64,000 bases of DNA, from positions 59,436,621-59,500,620 of the forward strand of contig CM040421.1 in assembly GCA_022702705.1 (NCBI GenBank), read 5' to 3'. The notes under the pieces are model-generated. The model had not been told where the DNA came from and searched no databases. It saw only the letters and a list, made by a program, of their open reading frames with translations. The DNA comes from Papilionanthe hookeriana x Papilionanthe teres. Taxonomy: Eukaryota; Streptophyta; Magnoliopsida; Asparagales; Orchidaceae. A program made the translations under genes and the position numbers. Shown here piece by piece: positions 10,756 through 24,200 of the stretch (within the stretch, counting starts at the first letter, position 1; every line of letters starts with the position of its first letter).

Positions 10756-12925
10756 GTGACAACTTAAATAAATTTTTCAAGTTAAATGACATTTTTTGTA
10801 TTAAAATAATTCTAATAAATAAAGTACATGTTAGAAAATTATGAAATTGGTTTTAGAAGTTCCTTATGATTAGAGTAACATAAGAAAAATAAAACTAGAA
10901 TTAAAATAAGATTTTTCATTTTTAAGGCTATTTTAAATATTTAAATAATTTAAAATTCATAAAAATAACAAAAATAATAAAATTTGTGGAAATGTTCTCA
11001 ATTGTCTCCTGATCACTAGGAACAATTGAAATAATTTTTCTAACTTTCTTAGTGATGCTATTAAATTGTAAAGGATTAAAAATAAATTTTTAAAGCTTAA
11101 AATGGATTTTTCTTAATTTCTCACTAAAATAATTCTAATAATTAAAATAAAAATAAATAAAATATGAATTTGTTTCTTTGAGTCCCTTGACTTTAGAAAG
11201 ATTTAATAAAAAGATAAAATTTAATTTTTCACCTAATTAATATTTTATATTTAAGTAATACTCAAAAAATTAAAATAATTATAATAATTAAATTAAAATT
11301 CAAAAATCATGAAATTTGGTCCTAGTGGTCCACTAGTCTAAGTAAACCTTCAACAATTTCCTTAAGGATAAATAATTTGTTTTGATTAAGTTACTGAATT
11401 ATCTTTGAAAATCCTTATTTTTGCATTGAAATAATTATATAAATTAAATTAAAATTAGAAAAATCATATTTTCTCCTCTGATGTTTTAATTGACCCATAA
11501 GTTGGGTAATATAAAAAATTTCAAAGTCATTTGAGTTAAATTTGATTAATTATAAAGTATTAAGGCCTTAGGGGCAAAGTTGTAATTTTGAAGGATTTAG
11601 CCTTAATTAACATTTAGGTCTAATTAAAGGGTAAATGGGTATTGAATGATGTTATTAAACTGTTAAAATGATTGAAACATGAAGGGATAAGTGCTAGAAA
11701 CCCATCTCACCCTTGTCATATTAAAAGATAAACTTGTAATTTGCTTAATTATATTAATTCAGAAGATAATAAAAAATTAAATGAACCTGAGTTAGGGGTT
11801 TCGTGCTTGGAAAATGATACCTACTGATTCAAAACCCCTAATAGGTGGTTTAATGATAGTTCATTAATCTGATAAGAATCATGATCACATAAGTCTACTT
11901 AACATTTTCTAAATTGTAAATATACCTACTTAAAGTCTTAAGGGCTTGGTAGTGAGCTAGGCTTAATCAAATTTAACTTATATGGATTAGAAAGGATGAT
12001 AAGAATAATGGTGAATATATTTGAAACACTACAAGCCCAACCTATAAAAAAAAACAAATCAGCTAAGTTCTTTAATAAACCAACTTGCCCCTAAGGGCCT
12101 TTACTCACATAATTTATAAATGAAATATCGAGTGATAATTACCTCATTTTTGGGATAATCAAAACATTAATTCACTAAGCATAAGGGTATAAAATGGATG
12201 AATCATTTAATGAGTATGATAAGTTTAAATGAACTTAAGAAAGTTCAAAAGAGTTGTGAAATATCTAAGCACTCCTTAGATCTTTTCACAAGTCTTCTGG
12301 ACATCTTGTTGGACGACTGAACCTATTATACTTATTAAAGGAAGACATCTCTCAAATGAATAAATAGAACTCACACCAAGTTATGACATGGACTCGGTAG
12401 GCATGTGAAGAACCTATCTATAGGCTTTTACTTTCCAGCAAATTATAAATGTTTACTGCAAAAGATACTAAAGTTTCAAGTGGAGGAATGTGAAGACTCG
12501 TCAGGTACGCTTTTATAAGTTTATAGTACCTACTTTTCTGCACTTTCTTTACTTTTCTTGCTTACAAGCTTGCATGCTAAATAACAATGTCACTCTGCAT
12601 GAATACCAAAATATTTAGGATAACCACAAAACTGAAAAAAAAATCAAATCAAATTAAAACAAAAATAAAATTCACCGCCACAATAATCAAAATATAAGAC
12701 AACTCAAAATTTAATCACAAAAAAAACCAAAATTACAAGTGAAACTAAATTAAAACGTCTTTATTGGATGATTAAGAATACCTCGGAGGAGGCAACCTAC
12801 GGCTGCAAACGAGCTTTCCCGCTGTTTAAATGAAATTAAGGAACTCATCAAGTTGAGTTTAGTAAATTCATCGGGACTAAGTGAATCCGAAAAAAATAAT
12901 AGTGCCGGAATGAGGGAACCGTGGG
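10756..12925 (+). mobile_element. LTR B, left part (older copy, split by A and E2)
   Basis: This segment is the reverse complement of the middle of LTR A. For example GCGTACCTGGAGGGTCTTC (5079) pairs with the complement at about 12485-12515, and the CCGCGGTTCC..CCGGCA segment of A (4629) pairs with 12905-12922. It begins abruptly where A's LTR ends (10755) and stops where E2 begins (12926). Its continuation resumes at 21377 with ATCCTAACC, exactly as predicted from A, so B was one LTR before E2 inserted. No coding sequence is seen. Confidence 0.7.
12921..12925. repeat. Left target-site duplication of solo LTR E2 (GTGGG)
   Basis: GTGGG immediately precedes TGTTGACC. The matching right copy is GTGCG at 21372-21376, with one mismatch. 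Comparison with the uninterrupted sequence in LTR A (complement of about 4625-4640, GAACCGCGGGATCTTAACC) shows that a single copy was present before insertion. Confidence 0.65.
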
Positions 12926-13101
12926 TGTTGACCTCACTTTTGTGAGGATCATTTCAAAATCAGCTTGGGACAGGAAATATACTAATACTGACTTCCTAAA
13001 TCTCACTAATAGTCACTAAACCCTAATGTCTAGGGTAAAACCTTAAAGAAGCCTTTTTTGATCAAATCAGCAATGACAAACTCTGATCTTATCAATTACT
13101 A

Positions 13102-14192
13102 ACCAAACTGGTCAACCTTTGACCCAAATGATCAAACTAGGTCAAAATGGTCAACCCTTGACCCATGACCACCCCATTGACCCAACTGGTCAACCTTTGA
13201 CCTAAATAGTCAAACTAGGTTAAACTAGTTAATCCTTGACCCAATGAGCACCTTATTGACCAATCTGGTCAACCTATGACCCAAATGATCAAATTAGGTC
13301 AAACTAGTCAATCCTTAACCCAATGACCACCCATTGACCAAACTGGTCAACCTTTGACCTAAATGGTCAAATTAGATCAAAATGGTCAATTCATTGACCC
13401 AATGACCAAACTGGTCAAGCTTTGACCCAAATGGTCAAATTAGGTCAAACTAGTCAATTCTTGACCCAATGACCACTCCATTGAACAAACTGGTAAACTT
13501 TAACCCAAATTGTCAAATTAGGTCAAACTAGTCAATCCTTGACTCAATGACCACCCCATTGATCAATATGGTCAACCCATTGACCAAATGACCACCATAT
13601 TGACTAAACTGGTCAACATTTGACCTAAATGATCAAACTAGGTCAAAATGATCAGTCCTTGACCCAATGACCATCAGACCAAACATGTCAACCTTTGACC
13701 TAAATGGTCAAATTAGGTCAAACTGGTCAATCCATTGACCCAAAGATCACCCTATTGACCAAACCGGTCAACCTTTGACTAAAAAAGTCAACTTAGGTCA
13801 AACTGGTCAACTCACTGAGCTAATAACCACCTTATTGACCCAACTGGTCAACTTTTGACCTAAAAATGTCAAATTTGGTCAAAATTGTCAATTCATGACC
13901 CTAATGACCATTACATTGACCCAATACCAACCTCATTGACCACTAAGTCAGCCCAAACACTAAATTGGTTAAATTTGATCCATTTGATCAATTTAAGACA
14001 TTAAAATGATCAAATAATATTATTTGGTCAAACCTAGTTAAACTTAGGTCACATTACCAAAATTAATGACCACATGATTTAATTAACCATGATAAGGTTA
14101 AGTTGATCATTTGAGTCAACCCTAAACCTAGATTGGTCAACCATGACCCACTCTGGTTAACCATGGTCAACCAAAGTCAAATTTGGTCAAAA
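13102..14192. repeat. Tandem array, about 78 bp unit, rich in TTGACC/GGTCAA
   Basis: Diverged copies of a unit containing ACTGGTCAACCTTTGACC, AATGGTCAAA, TAGGTCAAACTAGTCAA and CCTTGACCCAATGACCAC repeat through about 1.1 kb. Successive ACTGGTCAACCT starts near 13185, 13263 and 13343 give the period. The array lies in the U3 of E2, upstream of the TATA box. TTGAC(C/T) is the W-box core bound by WRKY factors, so each unit contains several potential sites on both strands. Use as an enhancer is inference. Confidence 0.85.
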
Positions 14193-16499
14193 TATTCAAT
14201 TTTGAAGCAAATCAATAAAATTAATTGAATGATTAATTCCCAAAAATCATTTTAATTAATTTATGGGTTAGTATTATAATTTCCAATATTTCTAATTCAT
14301 TACATAATCAATTAGGAATGCAATTATATAAAAATAATCCTAAATTGAATTTGAATTTATGGCATCACCCATGACAACATAAACCTCTAATTGATTTTTA
14401 AACTTAAATCTAAATTATGGGGAGTCACTAATGGGTTACCTAAAACCCATTAAATCCATCATGGCATGGTTAACACATTTCCTAACCGATAACTCATCAC
14501 CTTTAACCAAGTTTAAGAGTTATCATGATATTATCATGATGGTTAGGTATATGTGTCATCCCCTCTTAATATGAAGTGTGATTTCGTTACATAGGTGGAA
14601 AGGCCCTTCCCCAACCCAATGGAGAGAGAATAAGAAATGAAGTTAAGTCTTCACTAGGGTTAAAGCCATCTTGAGCAAAAAACATAAATAATAGGTAAGA
14701 AAAATGTGTGTCATCCTCCTCTCAACTTACTTGATGATTCACCTCCTCCCATGAAGTGAGGTGGCCGACCAACATATGTGACACCACAACCAAGTTATAA
14801 ACTAACCCTTTTACTATGGTTAAGCACCATCATGAGCAAACCATGAAAAGGGTGAAAATGAGGCTCATGTGTCATGCTCTCCTCAAATTCATTGAATGAA
14901 TGAGTGAGTATACATGGGGGAGGTTAATTCAGCAAACAATAATCAACTCTTCCACCTCCCAAGTCATCCAATGAGGAAGAGCCAAAATGAAAATCCAAAT
15001 TGAGCCTTAATGGGGGATCATCATGGCAAGCTTGGGAAATCCATCCATGGCTATCCTTAAGCTCCAAACTTATCTTCATACAATCATGGGATGGATAACC
15101 TTCTACCCCAAGTAAATTGAGCCTTATCGATGGCCTCCCACAGCCTCTCCATGGCTATAAATAAGCCTTACTCAAGAGCTCAAAAGAGAGATATAGACAA
15201 GCAAAGAGCCCACATACCCTGAACCTTCCAAGATAGAAATTGCTCACTATACCCTAAGGGATTGATCCCCATTGAATCTAGCCCCTTTAATCCACTCGTC
15301 TCTTCCAATTGAGCCAACCCGAAAACCCCAAAACAGGATAAATTTGAGTTTGAAATGAAATTGTTCAAAACCACAAATTGACCTTCCCAAAAGCTTCCTA
15401 GTTTGAGCCCAATCGAAATTGCCCTCTCTTATAGCCTCTAAACCATTTTCTAAATTTAGTTTTCCAAGCTAAATCACACCTTGAACGAACTCATACCTAG
15501 GCCCAAATCAACTCCAAAGTGAAGCAGGGACAACGCTTTCTGAGGTCGATACAAAGGTGTAGAGCCAATCAAATCATGGTTTTATACACTGAGGCCAACG
15601 TATGGATCTTTTGACTCAACCCGAGCTCGGGCTTGAGTCTTTATGAAGAAAACTATTTCACAACCCATAAGTCAACGCATGGATGTCTTCTTCTCCCTCA
15701 GATGAAGCTTTAGAGCAAACAATCATGAAAATCCATTAAGAATCCGCAGAGATCTAAGGGATTTTAAATGGATGGCTCACGGGTTAACTGAAACGAAGAA
15801 GTCTCTCGGATGCCGTCCGTTTCTGTGTTTGGAAATGGATGACTTTGATTTAATTAAAGTGGACCTGCTGTAATGAACTCCACAGCGAATCAGATGCATT
15901 TTCACGCGTACAAGGACACGTGGTGTCCCTAGGATTTTCTGTTTAGTTAAGGAATTAATTAAATGCTAATTAACCTTAAACTAATCAAAAATTCATATCT
16001 TACCCAAAAATCACAAAAATATGAAAAAAATACCCTTGGACTCAGGACAGTGAGGAGAACAATGTGGAATTAAAATTTTAAAATTTTCATTTATATTTAA
16101 ATTTTAATTAATTAATTACTGTATGGAGTAATTTAATTATTAAAATATATTTATAAATCAGAAAAATATGAAATTTTTAGGGAATAACCTCTAAGTCCTT
16201 GACACATCTCTTGATTTTTCTAAGGCTAAGAAAATTCTCTAGGATAGGGTTTCCTAATTTCATGATGCATTGTAATTATTTTTAATAAAAATTATAAAAA
16301 AATGAAAATATGGGAAATTAAAATGGAAATTGGTTAAGTAATTTAGGGAGATAAACACAAACCCTTTAAAATAACATCTTGAACTCTTAGGATTAATAAT
16401 TATGAATTATTTAATTTATATTTAATTAACCCTTAAAACCATACATTACTTAGCTCATTACACAAATGAGCTAAGTCAAGTTTTGAACTAACACTAACA
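14193..16499 (+). other. E2 between arrays: rest of U3, transcription start region, start of U5
   Basis: No gene is recognised. The stretch includes the TATA candidate at 15156 and a moderately GC-rich segment (15500-15900) equivalent to A's CpG-rich block but with few CpGs. AT-rich units follow. The minus-strand open frame at 15374-15180 overlaps this regulatory stretch and has no family. Confidence 0.5.
15156..15163 (+). promoter_or_regulatory. TATA box of solo LTR E2
   Basis: GGCTATAAATAAGCC is a good plant TATA context, 2.23 kb from the LTR start, matching the offset in LTR A. An AGAGAGATATAGACAAG leader follows. Confidence 0.65.
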
Positions 16500-17135
16500 A
16501 GATCAAACAAACCCTAATTAGGTCTAATCCCTCATTATACCTGATTAATCACCTTAAACCTTAATTACATTAGGTTTAAGACAAATAAAATTTTAATTAG
16601 GTCTAACCCCTCATTAGGCGTAATTAATTACCTTAAACCTTAATCAAATTAGGTTTAAGATAAATCAAACCCTAATTAGGTCTACCCCTCATTAGACCTA
16701 ATTAATTACCCTAAACATTAATACATTAGGTTTAAGACAAATCAAATCCTAATTAGGTCAAACCCCTCATTAGACCTAATTAATTACCTTAAACCTTAAT
16801 TACATTAGGTTTAAGACAAATCAAACCCTAATTAGATATAACCGCTCATTAGACATGATTTATCAGCTTAAACCTTAATTACATTAGGTTTAATACAAAT
16901 CAAACCATAATTAGGTCTAACCCAACATTAGACCTAATTAATTACCTTAAACCTTAATCACATTAGGTTTAAGACAAATTAAACTCTAATTAGACCTAAC
17001 CCTAATTAGGTCTAATTAATCAAATTAAACCTTACTTAAATTAGGTTTAATTAATCCTAAACACTAATTAAACCTAACCTTAATTAGGTCTAATTAGTCC
17101 AATTAAACCTCACCTAAATTATGTTTAATTAAACC
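16500..17135. repeat. Tandem array 2 in E2 (about 80 bp unit)
   Basis: The unit reads AATTAGGTCTAACCCCTCATT, AGACCTAATTAATTACC, TTAAACCTTAATTACATTAGG, TTTAAGACAAATC. Each unit has internal inverted symmetry (TTAGGTCTAA / TTAGACCTAA). Neighbouring copies are highly similar, and the array grades into the next one near 17.1 kb. Confidence 0.85.
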
Positions 17136-18090
17136 TTAAAACCCAATTAAGTCTAACCCTAATTAGACTTAATTAACCTTTAAGCCTTACTTACATTAGG
17201 CTTAAATAACCTTAAAACCTTACATCAGGCTTAAACAACCTTAAAACTCAATTAAGTCTAACCCTAATTAGACTTAATTAACCTTTAAGCCTTACTTACA
17301 TTAGACTTAAACAACCTTAAAACCCACCTAATTAAGTCTAACCCTAACTAGACTTAATTAACCATTAAGCCTTACTTACATTAGGCTTAAACAACCTTAA
17401 AACCCAATTAAGTCTAACCCTAATTAGACTTAATTAACCTTTAAGCCTTACATCAGGCTTAAATAACCTTGAAACCTAATTAAGTCTAACCCTAATTAGA
17501 CTTAATTAACCATTAAGCCTTACTTACATTAGGCTTAAACAACCTTAAAACCCAGTTAAGTCTAACCCTAATTAGACTTAATTAACCTTAAGCTTTAAAT
17601 ACATTAGGCTTCAACAACCTTAAAACCTAATTAAGTTTAACCCTAATTAGACTTAATTAACCATTAAGCCTTACTTACATTAGGCTTAAACAACCTTAAA
17701 ACCTAATTAAGTCTAACCCTAATTAGACTTAATTAACCATTAAGCCTTACTTACATTAGGCTTAAACAATCTTAAAACCCAATTAAGTCTAAAATTAATT
17801 AGACTTAATTAAACTTTAAGCCTTACTTACATTAGGCTTAAATAAACTTAAAACCTAATTACGTTTAACCCTAATTAGACTTAATTAACCATTAAGCCTT
17901 ACTTACATTAAGCTTAAACAACCTTAAAACCTAATTAAGTCTAACCCTAATTAGACTTAATTAACCTTTAAGCCTTACTTACATTAAACCTAAATAACAT
18001 TAAATCCTAATTAAGTATAACATAATTAGACTTAATTAACCTTTAAGTCTTGTTTACCTTAGGTTTAAGTAACCTTAAACCCTAATTAAG
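17136..18090. repeat. Tandem array 3 in E2 (about 78 bp unit)
   Basis: The unit reads CCAATTAAGTCTAACCCTAA, TTAGACTTAATTAACC, TTTAAGCCTTACTTACATTAG, GCTTAAACAACCTTAAAA. It resembles array 2 with GGTCTAA changed to AGTCTAA. Some units are shortened, for example near 17220. Confidence 0.85.
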
Positions 18091-19300
18091 TCTATCTCAA
18101 ATCAAAACCATAACTTAGGTTGAACCTAACTTGAACCCAAGTTAATCCAACCTTAGGTTCAACCCATATTGAACCTAAACTAACTAATAACTTAGGTTCA
18201 ACCTAACTTAAACCCAAGTTAATCTAAACTTAGGTTCAACTCTTAATGAACCTAAACCAACTCATAACTTAGGTTCAACCTAACTTGAACCCAAGTTAAC
18301 CCAATCTTAGGTTCACCCCATACTGAACCTAAACTAACTCATAACTTAGGTTCAACCTAACTTGAACCCAAGTTAAGCCAACCTTAGGTTCAACCATACT
18401 GAACCTAAACCAACTCATAACTTAGGTTCAACCTAACTTGAACCCAAGTTAACCCAACCTTAGTTTCAACCCATACTGAACCTAAACCAACTCATAACTT
18501 AGGTTCAACCTAACCTGAACCCAAGTTAACCTAACCTTAGGTTCAACCCATACTGAACCTAAACCAATTCATAACTTAGGTCAACCTAACTTGAACCCAA
18601 GTTAATCTAACCTTAGTTTCAAGCCATACTGAACCTAAACCAACTCTTAACTTAGGTTCAACCTAACTTGAACCCAAGTTAACCTAACCTTAGGTTCAAC
18701 CCATACTAAACCTAAACCAACTCATAACTTAGGTTCAACCTAACTTGAACCCAAGTTAACCCAACCTTAGGTTCAACCCATATTGAACCTAAACCAACTC
18801 ATAACTTAGGTTCAACCTAACTTGAACCTAAAACTTAGGTTCAACTAACTTGAACTCAAGTTAATCCAACCTTAGGTTCAACCCATGCTAAACTTAAACC
18901 AACTCATAAGTTAGCTTCAACCTAACTTTAACCCAAGTTAATCCAACCTTAGGTTCAACCCATACTGCACCTAAACAAACTCATAACTTAGGTTCAACCT
19001 AACTTGAACCCAAGTTAACCCAATATTAGGTTCAACCCATACTGGGCCTAAACCAACTCATAACTTAGGTTCAACCTAGCCTAAACCCAAGTTAATCCAA
19101 CCATAGGTTCAACCCATATTGAAAGCTAAACCAACTCATAACCTAGGTTCAATCTAACTTGAACCCAAGTTAAACCAATTTTAGGTTCAACCCATACCAA
19201 ACCTAAATCAAACCTATAACTCAAGTTCAACCTAACCTGAACCCAAGTTAACTCAAACCTTAGGTTTAAGCGAACTTGAACCTAAGTTAACCAAACCTCT
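18091..19300. repeat. Tandem array 4 in E2 (about 77 bp unit)
   Basis: The unit reads AACTTAGGTTCAACCTAACT, TGAACCCAAGTTAACCCAAC, CTTAGGTTCAACCCATACTG, AACCTAAACCAACTCAT. Starts near 18266, 18342 and 18419 set the period at 76-77 bp. The copies are well homogenised. Confidence 0.9.
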
Positions 19301-20600
19301 AGGTTCAACTTATATTGAACCTATACAATCTCTAGGTTCAACTTACATTTAACTCAACCAAGCTTAGGTTCAGCCTAAATTGAACATAAACAAACTTTAG
19401 GTTCAATATACATTGAACTTAAATCAAACCTGCTACTCAAGTTCAACCTAATTTGAACCCAAATTAATCAGAACTTTAGAACCCAAATTGAATTTAATTC
19501 AACATAAACTTTAGATTCAATCCAAATTGAATCTAACTTAACCAGACATTAGGTTCAACATACAGAGAATCTATATCAAACTTAAACTTAGGATCAACCT
19601 AACTTGAACCTAAGTTAATCAGAACTTTAGATTTAACCCAAATTAAATTTAAATTCAACATAAAATTTAATATTCAACTCAAACTGAATCTAACTCAATA
19701 TAAACTTTAGATTCAACCCAAATTGAATTTAACTCAACCAAACTTTAGGTTCAATATACATTGAACTTAAATCAAACCTACAACTTAGGGATCAACCTAA
19801 CTTGAATCTAAATTGAATCTAATTTAACATAAATTTTAGATTCAATGCAAATTGAATCTAACTCAACATAAACCTTTTATTCAACCCAAATTAAATCTAA
19901 CTCAATATGAATTTTAGATTCAACCCAAATTGAATCTAATCCAGCATAAACTTTAAATCCAACCCACATTGAACCCAAACCAAACCTTCGACTTAAGATC
20001 AATTCAAATTTGTATTTAAGTCAAAATATTTAACTTAGAGTTCAATTCACATTAAACCTGAAATCAAACTTAAAATTAGGTTCAACCCAAAGTTAAATAA
20101 TAACTTTAAGTTCAACTTACATTGAACTTAAACTTAATACTCAATCCAAATTGAATTAAAACCAAATCTGTAGGTCCAACTGACATTAGGACCTAAAACT
20201 ATAAACCTATGCTAAACTTAATTAAATTCCCAAGTCTAATTTACGTTAGACTTAATTCAAAACCATTAGATTCAAAGGACATTGAACCTAAATTATTAAA
20301 TCTAATTCATGTTAGATTAAACTTAAAAATATTAGATGACATTGAATCTAAAATCCTAAGTCTAATTTACATTAGACTTAATTCAAAATCTTTAGATTCA
20401 AAAGATATTGAATCTAAATTTTTAAATCTAATTCATATTAGATTTAATTCAAAAATATTAGGTTCAAACGACATTGAATCTAATTTCTCACTTAATTCAA
20501 AACCTTTAAATTCAAAAGACATTAAACCTAAATCTAATTTATAAAGATTAGATTTAAATAATACCGAATCTAAAAGACATTAAATCCAAACTCCTACAAG
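19301..20600. repeat. Decayed arrays at the right end of the E2 repeat domain
   Basis: Diverged ACATAAACTTTAGATTCAA / CCCAAATTGAATCTAA units continue from array 4. From about 20209 a unit alternates AAGTCTAATTTACATTAGAC with AAATCTAATTCATATTAGAT, a period of about 129 bp from two half-units. The 111-codon plus-strand open frame at 20209-20544 is simply this repeat read through, giving a repetitive LNSK..DSKDIE pattern; it is not a gene. Confidence 0.75.
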
Positions 20601-21371
20601 ATAAAATGAATTAAGTCAACAATTTAAGAAATAAAATTTGCATTATTTCTTTTGTAAGAATCACTCTGAGAATGTTTTATTGTAGGTTGAAGACAAGTTC
20701 CATTTTAGATTTACTTTGCATGTTATTAGGGTGTGCTAACTCTGTTTTGCAGGACGACGTTCTAAAGACAGGACAAATAATAAAAAAATAAAACAAAATC
20801 AAAACATAAAAATAATGACATTGACAAAAAAAAAAAATTAAAATGACAAACAACAAAATAAAATGAAATAAAATCGATATGACAAATGACAATGACAAAA
20901 TCAAACTCATAGGGCAGTATGACATATTACACGTATGATTGAAGGTTGATATTTCTTCCCTTGTTCTTAAAACTTCTTAGAAGTTTTCTTAGGCAAATTC
21001 TAATTGTCTAAGCTATAATTAACTTTAGGAGCTTGCTCTTATAGGAAATTTAAGGACTCAGGATAGGTATTATACCTAAAAATCTCTGGTTATCAAAATT
21101 TTATATGTGATCCTCCTTATATAATGATTTATAGAAAAAGAGATTTTAGAATCTCTTCTTATAGGGATTATCGCTGACATTTCTTATTCTAATGTTTTTT
21201 ATTTTATTAGCCCTTATTTTTTTCAATATTCTTATTATCTAAGGATCCTTTACATGATCCAAAGAAATAAGATTTCTTGAAAATAGGGCGATATTATAGA
21301 TAAACAGAGTGGCGTCTCCAAAATAATGACATCAGCACCGAGAAAATCTCGGGCGGCTCTGGATGCCACCA
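20601..21371 (+). other. 3' end of solo LTR E2
   Basis: Unique AT-rich LTR sequence follows the arrays. A PBS-like TGGCGTCTCC sits at about 21310 and the terminal CCACCA at 21366-21371. No coding sequence is seen; the minus-strand open frame at 20925-20677 is A/T-run driven. Confidence 0.5.
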
Positions 21372-21376
21372 GTGCG
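21372..21376. repeat. Right target-site duplication of solo LTR E2 (GTGCG)
   Basis: It pairs with GTGGG at 12921-12925, one mismatch, directly after the terminal CCACCA of E2. It is followed by ATCCTAACC, which rejoins LTR B. Confidence 0.65.
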
Positions 21377-22366
21377 ATCCTAACCAGTGTCGCTATAATC
21401 AACTTAAATATTCCCCTAATAAGACATTAAGACATCTCAATTTAAACGTTTCCAAAACATGCTACTTCTCCCAATCTCCTACATTTGATACTTCTATAAC
21501 TAAACCTGCTACGATGAGAAGCTTGGAGCATGAATAGTGGGCAGCATGGCCTTCTTCAACAACAAAATTCCTTAGAAATAAACAATAAGCCATAGGACTT
21601 TGAGGTAGTTTGTCTAGTGCAACATAAATTCTCACTTCATCTCTTTAGGTCTTTGCATAAGCATGTTCTGCAATATAAACCCTAACTCATTTTTAAGTTC
21701 CAAGGTTGTCATCGGATATGACATAAATCCTTCTATCTTCCAGGTCATTCACATGATCAGTATCAAGTGAATGTAAGCCCTAAATAATAAAATTGGTAAG
21801 ATTGAACATTAAATAATATCTCAAATTGAAGCCAAATAATAGGATAGTCTGGGAAATCACCAAGATTCTTCTTGGAGCTGTGTTTTCCCTTGCTTTTTTC
21901 TTCCTTTGGATTCTTATAATAACTGTTCTGATACTTGAGTCACTCGCTCATTGGATTTTCTATTACCAATTTTTCTTGAAGATCCTATCCTTTTGGAAAT
22001 CATGAATACAATATTTCCTGGTATATATCAAGAGTTTTCTTAGGTGACCTCAGTTATCTAAGATGTAATTAACTATAGGGGTTTGCACTTATAGAAAACT
22101 TAAAAACCCCGGGTTAATATAAACCCTATCTAATTGTTTCATATTAAATAGAGAGAGTTGTCGGTCAACATAAATGATTCGCAGACCAAATAGATGTCAT
22201 AAGTCTTTAGTTTATTTGATCAAGCTTCCCCATCAAGTTGTTTATCCATTCTTCAGGATAGATACATGGCTTGTGGTGTAGTGCTTAATTATTTAAACTA
22301 TTGTTTATATGAGATCAGTTTGATTGCATATATTTTTTTTTAAAATTAAAATGATATTTTCTATAT
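21372..22366 (+). mobile_element. LTR B, right part
   Basis: It resumes with ATCCTAACCAGTGTCGCTATAA, which matches the complement of LTR A at about 4600-4635. It then follows A to near its 3' end: GCTTGGAGCATG at 21522, the CTATAGGGG segment at 22072-22081, GATGTCATAAG at 22193. It stops in the AT run that is shared by all copies, where the dinucleotide repeat and a LINE begin. Confidence 0.75.
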
Positions 22367-23786
<1,420 letters not shown>

Positions 23787-23830
23787 ATATATATATGTGT
23801 ATGTATGTGTGTGTGTGTGTGTGTGTATAT
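23787..23830. repeat. TA/TG microsatellite between two LINE remnants
   Basis: ATATATATGTGTATGTATGTG is followed by GT repeats and TATATATTA. It marks the 3' end of the next LINE copy on the minus strand. Confidence 0.9.
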
Positions 23831-24200
23831 ATTAGGTCAAAATACAAGCCTTAGGTGGGGGACATCCAAGATGTCCCCATGAAGCAAAAAAAGAAGAGGA
23901 GGGGGGGTGTACATGAAGCAAAAAAAGAAGAGAGAGAGAGTACAAACTTTAGAGGTACATCCAAATCTTGCAAGCCAATTACCTGGCTTATTTTCTTCCC
24001 TGTAAATAAAGGAGAAGTGCACTGAAATGTAGTCCCTTAAAAAATTGATTTTGTGTACTCATTGAGCATGAAATCAGGAGACCTGTTGTTCCTCCTCCAA
24101 TTGGGTCAGCATTAGCGAACAATCCCCATTAACATGAATATGAAGCCATTGGAAGTTAAAACGCGCCGAAACCACCACGACACCGACAGCTAAAGTCTTC
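23831..24200 (-). pseudogene. Second LINE RNase H remnant
   Basis: On the minus strand the translation at about 24125-23940 contains LHIHVNGDCS (a decayed RNase H start) and HFSFIYREENKPGNWLARFG, the conserved RNase H C-terminal motif (YREGN..A.WLA). Sequence between them is shortened and broken by stops. An AGCAAAAAAAGAAGAG stretch is duplicated at about 23881 and 23918. This is a separate copy from the LINE to its left. Confidence 0.65.

Larger units (their letters stand above)
12926..21371 (+). mobile_element. E2: 8.4 kb solo LTR of the giant-LTR family
   Basis: It starts TGTTGACCTCAC and ends GATGCCACCA, flanked by GTGGG/GTGCG. The flanks rejoin to a continuous LTR B sequence. Its layout parallels LTR A in opposite orientation: U3 with repeats, TATA at 15156, GGTGTAGAGCCAATC at 15553, AT-rich units at 16000-16400, and a PBS-like TGGCGTCTCC about 60 bp before the end (A has the same kind of echo). 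There is no gag or pol and no second LTR, so it is best explained as a solo LTR left by LTR-LTR recombination. The extra length over A comes from tandem arrays at 13102-14192 and 16500-20600. Confidence 0.7.

Noticed and set aside
13102..14192. CRISPR-like regularly spaced repeats
   Set aside because: The whole unit is repeated with no unique spacers, there are no cas genes, and the context is a plant LTR.
17136..18090. Possible interstitial telomeric repeat (CCCTAA words)
   Set aside because: CCCTAA occurs once per 78 bp unit as part of AACCCTAATTAGAC, not as contiguous CCCTAAA heptamers.
20209..20544. 111-codon repetitive ORF (LNSK..DSKDIE)
   Set aside because: It is a read-through of the degenerate tandem array in solo LTR E2. 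The repeat is visible at DNA level and drifts without codon bias.
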